In this document: in pieces, positions 28,511-37,953 of the stretch | Position numbering within the stretch: position 1 is the first letter of the stretch | How the letters are laid out: each line of letters begins with the position of its first letter | Source of the DNA: Firmicutes bacterium HGW-Firmicutes-7 | Lineage (GTDB): Bacteria; Bacillota; Clostridia; Lachnospirales; Vallitaleaceae | NCBI GenBank assembly: GCA_002841375.1 | Contig: PGZO01000015.1 | Coordinates: forward strand, 24,338-88,337 | Reading direction: 5' to 3' | DNA length: 64,000 nt | Position numbers and translations under genes: made by a program | Notes under the pieces: generated by a model | Seen by the model: only the letters and a program-made list of their open reading frames with translations | Database searches by the model: none | Told to the model about the DNA's origin: nothing

Positions 28511-29278
28511 ATGAGAAAGAAAATTGTATGCTTTAGCTGGAAAATGCATATCAATACGCGGCAAGAGGTTGATACTTTAGCTACAGGTATAAGAGATTTA
28601 ACCAAAGCTATGACAGAGCTTGAAATATTTTTGCTGCCTACGTTTCCATTAATTCCTCATTTATCACAAATTTTAGAAGGCAGTCATATCGGTTGGGGTG
28701 CTCAAAATATGGCATTTGCTGATTACGGTGCTTATACAGGTGAAGTTCCACCTATAACACTAATAGATTTAGGGTGCAAGTATGTTGAAATTGGGCATGC
28801 AGAACGTAGAATGTATTTTAATGAAAGTGATCAGGATGTGAATAAGAAGGTTAAGCTTTGCTTAAAGTTTGGAATGACACCATTAGCTTGTGTGGGTGAA
28901 ACAGAAAGCGAAAAAGAGGAAGGAAATGGGTATGTTAAAATTAGAACCCAAGTTCTATGGGCACTAGAAGGATTAAGTGAAGAAGAAATAAAAAAAGTAA
29001 TACTTGTTTATGAGCCTGTATGGGCGATAGGAAAGCAAGAAGGCGCAAGTGCAGAATATGTAGAAGAGATCCATAGCTTCATCCGTGGCGTTGTTGCTCA
29101 GGAACATGGCAGTGAAGCTGCTAAAGCTGTTCGAATTATATATGGAGGCTCAGTAAAACTTGAAAGTGCACAAAAGCTTATGAAAAAAGAAAACATTGAT
29201 GGTCTGTTTGCAGGTAGATTTGCTTTATGGCCAGATAAGTTTGCTGCAATAGCCGCTACAGCATTAAGGAAGGAATAA
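28511..29278 (+). CDS. TIM-family isomerase, atypical (tetrulose-phosphate isomerase candidate)
   Basis: 255 residues with the triosephosphate isomerase fold. Catalytic Lys11, His96 ('IGHAERR') and Glu168 ('YEPVWAIG') are kept, with phosphate loop 'YGGSVKLESAQ'. Departures: the NWKMN motif is SWKMH (Asn to Ser at a substrate-contacting position), GHSERR is GHAERR, and the usual GGASL near the C-terminus is 'AGRFALW'. The SWKM form is what I recall from EryH/LerI-type paralogues that isomerise tetrulose 4-phosphates. Starts one base after the aldolase stop. A second, glycolytic TIM elsewhere would support a special role. Confidence 0.85.
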   Translation: MRKKIVCFSWKMHINTRQEVDTLATGIRDLTKAMTELEIFLLPTFPLIPHLSQILEGSHIGWGAQNMAFADYGAYTGEVPPITLIDLGCKYVEIGHAERRMYFNESDQDVNKKVKLCLKFGMTPLACVGETESEKEEGNGYVKIRTQVLWALEGLSEEEIKKVILVYEPVWAIGKQEGASAEYVEEIHSFIRGVVAQEHGSEAAKAVRIIYGGSVKLESAQKLMKKENIDGLFAGRFALWPDKFAAIAATALRKE

Positions 29279-29324
29279 TAAAGACAGTACATAACAATAA
29301 ACTTATAGAAAAGAGGGATAATAT

Positions 29325-29777
29325 ATGAAGATCGGAATTGGTAGTGATCAAAATGCCTATGCTTTAAAAATGATAATTATAAAACATCTTGAAGCAAAAG
29401 GTTATGAATGTGTTGATTTTGGAAGTGCTGAAGGAGAGTGCGTATTATATCCCGATGTTGCACTAAAAGTATCTGAAGAGGCAGCAAAGGGAAGTTTTGA
29501 AAGAGGTATATTGGTTTGTGGCACAGGTATTGGTATGGCAATTGTAGCTAACAAGGTACCAGGTGTAAGAGCAGCAGTATGCCATGATGTTTATTCCGCT
29601 CAACGTGCAAGAAAAAGTAATGATGCTCAGATCATGACCCTTGGAGCAGAAATTGTTGGCCCAGCCTTAGCGAGAGAATTGGTAGATGCTTGGCTAGATT
29701 CAGAGTTTCAGGGTGGTGGTTCCCAACCCAAAGTTGACTTGATTAATGAGATAGATAATAAATATAAAACAAAATAA
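29325..29777 (+). CDS. RpiB/LacAB-family sugar-phosphate isomerase, atypical
   Basis: 150 residues. Catalytic Cys65 in 'VCGTGIGMAI' is present and the fold signature is clear ('YPDVALKVSEEA', 'NDAQIMTLGAEIVGP'). Residues usual in ribose-5-phosphate isomerase B are changed: Gln9 replaces His in the SDH motif ('IGSDQNAYALK') and Ser98 replaces the His of (R/E)HND ('RARKSND'). EryI/DerI-type isomerases of tetritol pathways belong to this family. It closes the operon, followed 5 bases later by a palindromic repeat. Confidence 0.87.
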   Translation: MKIGIGSDQNAYALKMIIIKHLEAKGYECVDFGSAEGECVLYPDVALKVSEEAAKGSFERGILVCGTGIGMAIVANKVPGVRAAVCHDVYSAQRARKSNDAQIMTLGAEIVGPALARELVDAWLDSEFQGGGSQPKVDLINEIDNKYKTK

Positions 29778-29782
29778 AAAAA

Positions 29783-29902
29783 GACAAAGGGGACAGGCAC
29801 TTTTGACTCATGGAGTTAAATGGACTTGTTCCTTTTGTCTTTTCGTTTTGTTTGTAATTTAACTTTGTGATAATTAAGTCAAAAGTACCTGTCCCCTTTG
29901 TC
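29783..29902 (+). repeat. Palindromic GGGGACAGGCAC repeat, copy 3
   Basis: 120 bases. Terminal inverted arms of 26 bases (29783-29808 / 29877-29902) match at 25 positions. The left arm and the adjoining CTCATGGAG are shared with copy 2 in the same order, and the interior (TTCC.TTTGT, T-rich tract, TAATTAAGTC) is recognisably related. Confidence 0.88.
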
Positions 29903-30039
29903 TACCATTTGGCTATGGAATTTATGGAATAATATGGTATAATATTTTTATGACTTTGCTGCATACCTTGTATTATATAGTTGTGTATGGGCAAAATAAA
30001 CATACAGATTTGCATCTTAAATTGAAAAGGAGCTGTAAA

Positions 30040-32946
30040 ATGCATAAAGATTATAAATTATTAGAAAAAAGAAACATAGAAGAGCTTAATGCTGTTGGAC
30101 AATTGTTCATTCATAGTAAAAGTGGCGCTAAATTATTTTTTGTTACGAATGATGACAACAATAAAGCATTTTCAATATCATTTAGAACACCGCCAGTTGA
30201 TGATACAGGATTGCCACATATACTTGAACATTCGGTTTTATGTGGATCTAGAAAATTTCCGATCAAAGACCCTTTTGTTGAACTTGCAAAAGGATCCCTT
30301 AACACATTTTTAAACGCAATGACCTTCTCTGATAAAACCATGTATCCGGTAGCGAGTTGTAACGATAAAGATTTTGAAAACCTCATGGATGTTTATTTAG
30401 ATGCAGTTCTTTACCCTAATATCAATAGAGAAGATAAAATTCTTAAGCAAGAGGGTTGGCATTATGAATTATATGAAGAAGGAGAAGAACTCAATATTAA
30501 GGGTGTTGTTTATAATGAAATGAAAGGAGTTTTTTCTTCTCCAGAACAAACCTTATTTAGGAAAATACAGCAGTCATTATTTCCAGATAATGCTTATCAT
30601 TTTGAGTCGGGTGGAGATCCGGATTTTATACCTGATTTGACGCAAGAGGATTTTATTGAATTTCATAAAAAATATTATCATCCATCAAATAGTTATATTT
30701 TTATTTATGGAGATGCCAATGTAGAAGAGAAGCTTCATTGGTTGCATGAAAACTATTTAAAAGATTTTGATGCGATAGAGGTAGATTCAAGAATTCCTAT
30801 GCAAAATGCCTTTGGGCAACAAAAAGAAATTATTGAATATTATCCGATTTCTAGTAATGAATCAAAGGATAATAAAACATATCTTTCCCTTAATTTTGTT
30901 GCGGGAGAGATTACGAATAAGTGTGAATATGTCGGTCTAGAAATATTGGAATATATTTTATTAGAAGCGCCGGGTGCGCCGCTTAAAATGGCTTTACTAG
31001 AGGCCGGAATTGGCAAAGATGTTTTTGGATCCTATGATAATAGTATTTTACAACCTACCTTTAGTATAGTTGTGAAGAACTCAGATGAAACAAAGAAAAG
31101 TCAATTTTTAGAGGTTGTATATAAAACTCTTCAGAAGTTATCAGAAGAGGGAATAGATAAAAAGAAAATTGAGGCTGCTATAAATCATTTTGAATTTAAA
31201 ACAAAAGAGGCTGATTATGGTAGATATCCAAAAGGTGTAATTTATGCTATGAAAGCAATGGATAGTTGGTTATATGATGCAAGTCCTTATGAACATCTTG
31301 CATTTAATAAAACCTTTGAAGAACTTAAGGAAGGTATAAGTAATGGTTGTTTTGATAATTTAATTAGAAAATATTTCTTAAACAACAACCATTCGAGTGT
31401 TTTAATTTTAAAGCCAGATCAAGAGATGCCTGCAAACAAAGAAATGGAGCTTAAGAATAAGCTTAAGGCATATAAGGAAAGTTTATCATCTGATCAGCTC
31501 AAGAAGTTAGTTAGTGAAACGAAGGATCTTGAAAATTTTCAAAATGAAAAAGAAGATAAGGAAGATGTTGAATCAATTCCATTATTATCTATTGATGATA
31601 TTAAAAAGGAAATTGATCCAATGATTATTGATGAAAAGGTTATTAACAATGTAAGATGGTTAAGACATATAAATTTTACGAATAACATTGTATATGTACA
31701 ATTTGATTTTGATACTACAAAGGTTCCAATGCACTTAGTACCATATATTGGTTTATTAACAGGCATATTTGGGAAAATGAATACTAAAAATTACGATTAT
31801 GGCGACTTATCTACAGAAATTAACATCAATACCGGTGGTATTAAATTTGATGTGAATGTTTATGGTGTAAACGATGAAGTAGAAGTATATAGGCCTAAAA
31901 TTGAACTTAGTGGAAAATGCTTTTCTGATAAAGTACCAAAGTTGTTTGAGTTATCTCATGAAATGCTGTTTAACACATTATTTGATGATAAAAAAAGATT
32001 ATCTGAAATCGTTTCTGAATTAAAATCTCGTATGCAAATGCATTTAAGTAGCAACGGGCATATGACAGCAGCAAATAGAGCAGAATCCTATTTCTTGAAA
32101 TCCTCTTACTATAGAGAAAGGGTTAGCGGAATTTCATATTATGAATTTTTAGAAAAACACGATAATAAGTTTGATGAGTTAGCAGATGAAATGATTAAAA
32201 GTCTGAAACAATTGGTTCATATTATTTTTAGACCTGAGAATTTAATTGTTGGCGTGACTTGTGAAAAAGAAGCACTTAATGTACTCGACCATGAAATGAA
32301 TTTATTTGTTGAAGCCCTTGATCATAATGTTTTAAGTTTTGATGATATTTCATTTGAATTAGAACAAAGAAATGAAGGTTTTATGACTTCAGGTAAAGTT
32401 CAATATGTGGCAAAGGCAGGAAATTTCATGTTAGAAGGGTATAAGTATTCTGGTTATTTGAGAGTGCTACAAACGATTCTCAGCCTAGATTATTTGTGGC
32501 ATAATGTTAGAGTAAAAGGTGGAGCATATGGCTGCATGGCAAGCTTTAAACGAAGTGGTAGTATGTATTTTGTATCATATAGGGATCCTAATTTAAAGGA
32601 AACAATAAATGTTTATGATAATATGTATAGCTATATTTCAACATTAAGCAGTGATGAAAGGGAAATGAGAAAATATATTATTGGTACGATAAGTAAGCTA
32701 GACCAACCGTTGACGCCTTCGATGAAAAATGATAAGATGATTTCTCTTTATTTTGGAAATATTTCTCAAGAACATTTGCAAAAAGAGCGAGATGAAGTGT
32801 TAAGTACAACACCAGAACAAATAAGAGCGCTTGCACCAATTATTAAAGATACTTTAAAACAAGGGAATATTTGTGTTTTAGGTAATGAGAAAAAAGTTGA
32901 AGAATTTAAAGAACTATTTGGTGAAACAAAACATTTATTTAGTTAA
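30040..32946 (+). CDS. Insulinase-family (M16C, presequence-protease-like) metallopeptidase
   Basis: 968 residues from ATG 30040 (AAAGGAG 7 bases upstream; the frame is open back to 29950). The inverted zinc motif HxxEH is His60-x-x-Glu63-His64 in 'LPHILEHSVLCGSRKF', with the distal Glu region 'VYNEMKGVFSS'. The C-terminal half has the inactive M16 domain with the 'RVKGGAYGCM' arginine/tyrosine substrate-binding motif. No signal peptide, so it is probably cytoplasmic and degrades peptides. Monocistronic, with its own terminator. Confidence 0.95.
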   Translation: MHKDYKLLEKRNIEELNAVGQLFIHSKSGAKLFFVTNDDNNKAFSISFRTPPVDDTGLPHILEHSVLCGSRKFPIKDPFVELAKGSLNTFLNAMTFSDKTMYPVASCNDKDFENLMDVYLDAVLYPNINREDKILKQEGWHYELYEEGEELNIKGVVYNEMKGVFSSPEQTLFRKIQQSLFPDNAYHFESGGDPDFIPDLTQEDFIEFHKKYYHPSNSYIFIYGDANVEEKLHWLHENYLKDFDAIEVDSRIPMQNAFGQQKEIIEYYPISSNESKDNKTYLSLNFVAGEITNKCEYVGLEILEYILLEAPGAPLKMALLEAGIGKDVFGSYDNSILQPTFSIVVKNSDETKKSQFLEVVYKTLQKLSEEGIDKKKIEAAINHFEFKTKEADYGRYPKGVIYAMKAMDSWLYDASPYEHLAFNKTFEELKEGISNGCFDNLIRKYFLNNNHSSVLILKPDQEMPANKEMELKNKLKAYKESLSSDQLKKLVSETKDLENFQNEKEDKEDVESIPLLSIDDIKKEIDPMIIDEKVINNVRWLRHINFTNNIVYVQFDFDTTKVPMHLVPYIGLLTGIFGKMNTKNYDYGDLSTEININTGGIKFDVNVYGVNDEVEVYRPKIELSGKCFSDKVPKLFELSHEMLFNTLFDDKKRLSEIVSELKSRMQMHLSSNGHMTAANRAESYFLKSSYYRERVSGISYYEFLEKHDNKFDELADEMIKSLKQLVHIIFRPENLIVGVTCEKEALNVLDHEMNLFVEALDHNVLSFDDISFELEQRNEGFMTSGKVQYVAKAGNFMLEGYKYSGYLRVLQTILSLDYLWHNVRVKGGAYGCMASFKRSGSMYFVSYRDPNLKETINVYDNMYSYISTLSSDEREMRKYIIGTISKLDQPLTPSMKNDKMISLYFGNISQEHLQKERDEVLSTTPEQIRALAPIIKDTLKQGNICVLGNEKKVEEFKELFGETKHLFS

Positions 32947-32956
32947 AAAGTAATCT

Positions 32957-32985
32957 AAAAAAGTGACATCTTTGTCACTTTTTTT
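32957..32985 (+). terminator. Rho-independent terminator
   Basis: AAAAAAGTGAC / GTCACTTTTTTT with a 6-base loop, 10 bases after the M16C stop. Confidence 0.92.
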
Positions 32986-33076
32986 GATAGGAAATTCTGC
33001 AAGAATGAAAATGTCGACGGTTAATGAGGCTTTTAACGTAGCACACGGTTTCTTGCAGTAGGAAGGCTTTTCATAT

Positions 33077-33232
33077 TTAATTAAGCTTTTTATCTTTGAC
33101 ATCTTCCATTTTATTCATAAAATAAGGACAATCGGTATCATTATTTCTTGAATTTGTTAAAGTTATGGAAAATAAAAGATTACATTTACCTTCTTCTTGA
33201 TAAATACAGTCATGTGTACAGTTGATATCCAT
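33077..33232 (-). CDS. Small Cys-rich protein, DUF1540-like
   Basis: 51 residues. Four Cys in the pattern C-x3-C-x7-C-x16-C ('INCTHDCIYQEEGKC', 'DTDCPYF'), resembling the small clostridial DUF1540-type proteins that may bind a metal. I chose the ATG at 33232 because AGGAGGT lies 8 bases upstream; the frame extends further but not convincingly. It lies convergent to the M16C gene and divergent from the chemoreceptor. Function unknown. Confidence 0.65.
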   Translation of the reverse strand: MDINCTHDCIYQEEGKCNLLFSITLTNSRNNDTDCPYFMNKMEDVKDKKLN

Positions 33233-33435
33233 ATGATAATACCTCCTATGTAGCATTATTTTATCCAATAACATAAAAAATAAACATAAGCATTTTAAAG
33301 AGGTGTTCATATTTTGAAATATTATTAGGATCAACCAAATTTTTCAAGTAATTATCTACAAAAAAAAATAAAAAGCCTATGGAGTTTTGGCCAAATTGTG
33401 ATATAATGTTACATAATAACATGATGGAGGTCAAT

Positions 33436-35169
33436 ATGCATAAAAAAATCAAGCTCCCTAAATCTATCAGATCCAGATCAACGCAAAGAAAAGTCGGGGT
33501 TCAGAAAAAGATCCTAACAACTGTCGTTTTAATCATACTAGTTTTAGGAATGACAAATGTTTTTGCAATCTATAATAGTTTTAATACGAACAAGCAGTAC
33601 AATGAGGTTTTGACGAATATCAGTATGTCCTATGATACAATTTTATTAATTAATTCAATAGAACCTGACTTAACGAAATTTGTACTAAATGACAAAAGTG
33701 GTGGTGAACTTCAATATGTACAATCTACCGAAAAAGCAAAAAGTATTATACAAGAGTTAATGCAAACAACAAATATAAAAGAAGAAATAAGTACATTAGA
33801 TTCTGCTTTACGCATAATTGTTTCAATAGAAGAATCTATTGCCAATACGGAGGGATTCATAAGTAAATCTGAGTTAGGTAATGCTGTTCAAGAGAAGGAT
33901 AAAGTTAAAAAGGTAACGGGATTTGCAGTGGAAAGTATGCAACAATTTACATTCATGCAACTTGACCATATCGAGCAAATAAAATCCGATATTGGTGCCA
34001 GTAATCGTGCATTAGTAGGTATTTCACTTTTTTTACTTGTAGTTGCTTTTATAGGATCTATCACGATTATTTTAAAAATAACAAAAGACATAACAAAACC
34101 TTTAAACGATTTATGTGTAAGCGCCAACACTGTTGCGGATGGTGACCTAACCATTGATTCTTTGCAAGTTAAGACAAAGGATGAATTGAAAGATTTGGCT
34201 ACTTCTTTTAATACGATGGTTGATAATATACGTAACAGTATTGACAATATAAGACAATTGAGTGGTAAAGTACATACGACATCTTCCCAACTATCTATCA
34301 TTGCAGAACAAAACACCAAAGCGGGTGAAGATATTTCCGTATCAGTTATTAGTATGGTAGACGGTATTAAGCTTCAAAGTAATGAATCTTATGAAATAAG
34401 CAATAACATTAAAAATATTTATAATATAGCGAATCAAATTGATACGAACAATGAAAACGTGTTAGCAAGTACGAATAAGTCTGTTGAATTGGCTTCTAAA
34501 GGTACGAACTATATAAATGATTTTGTAGTTCAAATGGATACGATTACAAAGAAGATGGGATCCTTAGTTGAAAAAACGGAGAAATTAAATAAACATTCTG
34601 AAGAAATGTATCTAATATTAGGTTCGATTTCAGATATATCCTCACAAACAAATTTACTATCTTTAAATGCTTCTATTGAAGCTGCAAGAGCAGGAGATGC
34701 AGGTAAGGGATTTGCCGTTGTAGCTGAGGAGATAAGAAAATTAGCGACGAATTCTAGCGAGTTTGCAAGAAAAATTGGTGATATCATTAAAGCATTTGAA
34801 TCATCACTGAAAGAAATGAGTGTTCAAATGACAGAAAATGCCACTCAGATAGAAGAAGGAAATAAAATTGTACATACAACTCAGGAATATTTTGTTTCTA
34901 TTAAAGAAGGCAATAGTAATGTAGATAATGAAATTAGAACAAATTCAAAGGAATTACAACATTTAACAAAAAGATTAGAAGCTATGGATGGTAGTATCCA
35001 AAAGAATACTGATATTGTAAAAGAAAATGAATTTGCAAGTGAAAATATTTCAGCAGCTGTACAGCAACAACTCGCAAGCTTAGAGGAATTAACATCTGAA
35101 TCATTGCTTCTAAGCGACTTAGCTTCTGAAATGGATAAAATTGTTCAACGATTTAAATTAGATAAATAA
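33436..35169 (+). CDS. Methyl-accepting chemotaxis protein, short sensor domain
   Basis: 577 residues from ATG 33436 (GGAGG 5 bases upstream). TM1 at about 24-46; an extracytoplasmic region of about 145 residues, mostly helical and compatible with a four-helix-bundle sensor; TM2 at about 192-213; HAMP at about 214-268; signalling domain with the tip '[20 protein letters not shown]'. Unlike the receptor at 6208 it has no Cache domain and no Pho box. Monocistronic. The ligand is unknown. Confidence 0.93.
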   Translation: MHKKIKLPKSIRSRSTQRKVGVQKKILTTVVLIILVLGMTNVFAIYNSFNTNKQYNEVLTNISMSYDTILLINSIEPDLTKFVLNDKSGGELQYVQSTEKAKSIIQELMQTTNIKEEISTLDSALRIIVSIEESIANTEGFISKSELGNAVQEKDKVKKVTGFAVESMQQFTFMQLDHIEQIKSDIGASNRALVGISLFLLVVAFIGSITIILKITKDITKPLNDLCVSANTVADGDLTIDSLQVKTKDELKDLATSFNTMVDNIRNSIDNIRQLSGKVHTTSSQLSIIAEQNTKAGEDISVSVISMVDGIKLQSNESYEISNNIKNIYNIANQIDTNNENVLASTNKSVELASKGTNYINDFVVQMDTITKKMGSLVEKTEKLNKHSEEMYLILGSISDISSQTNLLSLNASIEAARAGDAGKGFAVVAEEIRKLATNSSEFARKIGDIIKAFESSLKEMSVQMTENATQIEEGNKIVHTTQEYFVSIKEGNSNVDNEIRTNSKELQHLTKRLEAMDGSIQKNTDIVKENEFASENISAAVQQQLASLEELTSESLLLSDLASEMDKIVQRFKLDK

Positions 35170-35192
35170 CAAAATCAAATAGTATTATAAGT

Positions 35193-35236
35193 AAAGATCT
35201 TCATCCTAAAGAAAATAAGGATGAAGGTCTTTTTTA
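35193..35236 (+). terminator. Rho-independent terminator
   Basis: AAGATCTTCATCCT / AGGATGAAGGTCTT stem followed by a T run, 23 bases after the chemoreceptor stop. Confidence 0.9.
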
Positions 35237-35352
35237 TCTTTCAAAAAGAAAGTTGATTAAAAATGGAAAAATCATGTAATAATACGGATGATATTAGCCA
35301 ATAATAAAGCGATGTGATGAATTACCATGAGAATGGAAAGGATGAGGATGCA

Positions 35353-35880
35353 ATGACAAAACAGCAAGCAATTAGCGTTACAACGCCAATGACACAAGAC
35401 CTACCAAAAGAAAAATTTGACGAGCTTGAAACTTTTATCGATCAGATGGAAACAACAAAAGGTGCTTTAATTGAGATCCTGCATAAAGCACAGAACTTAT
35501 TTGGATATTTACCACGAGATGTACAGTTATTTGTTGCTCGTAAACTAGGTATTCCCGGTGCAGAAGTTTACGGTGTCGTTAGCTTTTATTCTTACTTCAC
35601 AACTAAACCAAGAGGTAAGTATACCATCAGCTGTTGTATGGGGACAGCCTGCTTTGTTAGAGGTGCAGATAAAATTATTGAACGCCTAAAGGAAATTCTT
35701 GGTATAGAATCTAATGAAATTACAGAAGACGGTCTTTTTACGCTAATAGATGTAAGATGTATTGGCGCGTGCGGTCTTGCGCCAATTGTAAAGGTAGATG
35801 AAAAAGTATATGGGCGTGTGAAGGAAGAAGAGCTAGAAGATATAATAAATACCTATCGGCTTTTGGAGGGGAAGAAATGA
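35353..35880 (+). CDS. hndA: NADH-linked [FeFe] hydrogenase NuoE-like subunit (HydC/HndA)
   Basis: 175 residues. NuoE/24-kDa family thioredoxin-like [2Fe-2S] protein: Cys ligands in 'ISCCMGTACFVRGA' and 'DVRCIGACGLAP', preceded by the helical 'GALIEILHKAQNLFGYLP'. ATG 35353 was chosen (GAGGA upstream); an earlier start at 35314 lacks a ribosome site. It passes electrons between the NADH/FMN subunit and the hydrogenase. Overlaps the next gene by ATGA. First of a four-gene operon. Confidence 0.92.
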   Translation: MTKQQAISVTTPMTQDLPKEKFDELETFIDQMETTKGALIEILHKAQNLFGYLPRDVQLFVARKLGIPGAEVYGVVSFYSYFTTKPRGKYTISCCMGTACFVRGADKIIERLKEILGIESNEITEDGLFTLIDVRCIGACGLAPIVKVDEKVYGRVKEEELEDIINTYRLLEGKK

Positions 35881-36269
35881 AAATTAAATCAATAGATGAG
35901 TTGAGAAAAATTAAAGAACAATATCAAGACTTTGTGCAACTTCGTAAGCAAGGGGAAGGAAATTCTGAGCATGTAGAGGTTTTAGTAGGTATGGCAACTT
36001 GTGGTATTTCCTCTGGAGCAAGAGAAACTCTTAACGCATTTGTAACACAATTAGCAAAAGAAAAAATTGTTGGTGCAAAGGTTATATCTGTTGGATGTAT
36101 TGGATATTGCCACGCAGAGCCAACAGTGCAGATCAATATTAAAGGTCAAAAGCCAATACTGTATGGCAATGTAACAGAAGCAAATGTTTCAAAGATTATA
36201 GAACAGCACATAAAAGGTGGAAAACCTGTAGAGGATCTTGTTTTGCAGGTTGATTTTGAAAGGGCATAA
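35877..36269 (+). CDS. hndB: (2Fe-2S) ferredoxin-domain protein (HndB-like)
   Basis: 130 residues with a thioredoxin-like [2Fe-2S] fold: 'VGMATCGISSGARETL' and 'SVGCIGYCHAEPTVQI' hold the four likely Cys ligands. It resembles HndB of the four-subunit NADP/NAD-reducing hydrogenases and the N-terminal part of HydB. It overlaps hndA by 4 bases and precedes the NuoF-like gene by 23 bases. Its exact role in the complex is not settled. Confidence 0.88.
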   Translation: MKIKSIDELRKIKEQYQDFVQLRKQGEGNSEHVEVLVGMATCGISSGARETLNAFVTQLAKEKIVGAKVISVGCIGYCHAEPTVQINIKGQKPILYGNVTEANVSKIIEQHIKGGKPVEDLVLQVDFERA

Positions 36270-36292
36270 GAAATAGTATTTGGAGGTTAAAT

Positions 36293-37939
36293 ATGGAAGG
36301 TATACGAACACATATTTTAGTCTGTGGTGGTACAGGCTGTATGGCAAGTGAAAGTGAAAAGGTTATAAAAAACTTGGGACTCATTTTAAAGGCCAGAGAG
36401 TATAAAGAAGAAGTGAAAATTGTTCAAACAGGATGTTTTGGTTTTTGTGAGCAAGGGCCTATTGTAAAAATTGAACCTGATGATGTATTTTATGTACGTG
36501 TATCTCCAAAAGATGCAAAAGATATCATTGATGAGCACGTTATAAAAGGAAGAATTGTTGAAAGATTGCTCTATAAAGAACCGAGTAACGAAAATACAAT
36601 TAACAAACAGGAAGATATACCTTTTTATAAAAAACAGCTTCGAATTGCGCTTCGAAATTGTGGTCTTATTAACCCAGAAGATATTTATGAATATATTGCA
36701 CTAGGTGGTTATGAGGCATTAGGAAAAGCGCTTACTGAAATGACAAAGGACGCGGTGCTTGATGAGGTTAAAAAATCAGGATTGAGAGGTCGTGGAGGAG
36801 GAGGATTTCCTACAGGATTAAAATGGGAAATTACAAAAAAACAAGAAAGTGATGTGAAGTTTATTATTTGTAATGCAGACGAAGGAGATCCGGGCGCTTT
36901 TATGGATAGGAGTATATTAGAAGGAGATCCACACGCCGTTTTAGAGGCAATGGCAATCGGGGCCTACGTTATTGGAGCTGATAAGGGAATTATTTATATT
37001 CGAGCTGAATATCCTCTAGCCATTGAACGACTTAACATTGCATTAAAACAGGCAAGAGATGTTGGGTTGCTAGGGAAAAATATATTTGGAACCAATTTTA
37101 ATTTTGATATTGATATCAAGTTTGGAGCAGGTGCCTTTGTATGTGGAGAAGAAACTGCATTAATTAATTCCTGTGAAGGCAAACGGGGAGAACCTAACTA
37201 TAAGCCACCTTATCCAGCAGAAAAAGGATATTGGGGGCATCCGACTTGTGTTAACAATGTGGAAACCTTTGCCAATATTACGGCCATAATTAATAGAGGG
37301 GCACAGTGGTTTGCATCTATTGGAACAGAAAAAAGCAAAGGTACGAAAGTATTTGCCCTAGCAGGTAAGATTAACAATGTGGGTCTTGTAGAAGTACCTA
37401 TGGGCATTACCCTCCGGGAAATTATTTATGATATAGGTGGAGGTATTCAAGGTGGAAGAAAATTTAAAGCATTACAGACTGGAGGCCCTTCTGGTGGCGT
37501 TTTAACTGAAGATAACTTAGATACTAAAATTGATTATGATAGTCTTATTGAGATAGGTTCGATGATGGGGTCTGGAGGAATGATTGTTATGGATGAGAAA
37601 GATAATATGGTCAACATAGCAAAGTTTTATTTAGAGTTTACGATGGATGAATCCTGTGGTAGATGTACCCCTTGTCGTATTGGGACAAAAAGGATGTATG
37701 AAATACTCAATAAAATAACAAGTAAAAAAGGAACAATGGCCGACTTGGATGCGTTAAAACAATTGTGTTATATGATTAAGGATAGCTCTCTTTGTGGTCT
37801 TGGGCAAACAGCACCAAATCCAGTAATTAGCACTATGAAACATTTTTGGCATGAATATTTAGCATTTATAAAAGATGTTGATCATCCACAAGGTGAGGGT
37901 AAATATGTACCAAAAAATAAAATTGGGATTAAATCCTAA
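36293..37939 (+). CDS. hndC: NADH-binding NuoF-like hydrogenase subunit (HydB/HndC)
   Basis: 548 residues. N-terminal thioredoxin-like [2Fe-2S] domain (about 1-90, 'CGGTGCMASESEKV', 'TGCFGFCEQGPIV'); FMN/NADH domain ('GLRGRGGGGFPTGLKWE', 'CNADEGDPGAFMDRSILE', 'GAGAFVCGEETALINSCEG'); SLBB domain; a [4Fe-4S] site 'SCGRCTPCRIGT'. It ends about 45 residues after 'SLCGLGQTAPNPV' without the C-terminal 2[4Fe-4S] ferredoxin module found in the bifurcating HydB of Thermotoga. It exchanges electrons with NADH. Confidence 0.93.
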   Translation: MEGIRTHILVCGGTGCMASESEKVIKNLGLILKAREYKEEVKIVQTGCFGFCEQGPIVKIEPDDVFYVRVSPKDAKDIIDEHVIKGRIVERLLYKEPSNENTINKQEDIPFYKKQLRIALRNCGLINPEDIYEYIALGGYEALGKALTEMTKDAVLDEVKKSGLRGRGGGGFPTGLKWEITKKQESDVKFIICNADEGDPGAFMDRSILEGDPHAVLEAMAIGAYVIGADKGIIYIRAEYPLAIERLNIALKQARDVGLLGKNIFGTNFNFDIDIKFGAGAFVCGEETALINSCEGKRGEPNYKPPYPAEKGYWGHPTCVNNVETFANITAIINRGAQWFASIGTEKSKGTKVFALAGKINNVGLVEVPMGITLREIIYDIGGGIQGGRKFKALQTGGPSGGVLTEDNLDTKIDYDSLIEIGSMMGSGGMIVMDEKDNMVNIAKFYLEFTMDESCGRCTPCRIGTKRMYEILNKITSKKGTMADLDALKQLCYMIKDSSLCGLGQTAPNPVISTMKHFWHEYLAFIKDVDHPQGEGKYVPKNKIGIKS

Positions 37940-37953
37940 AGGGGGGGGATCGC

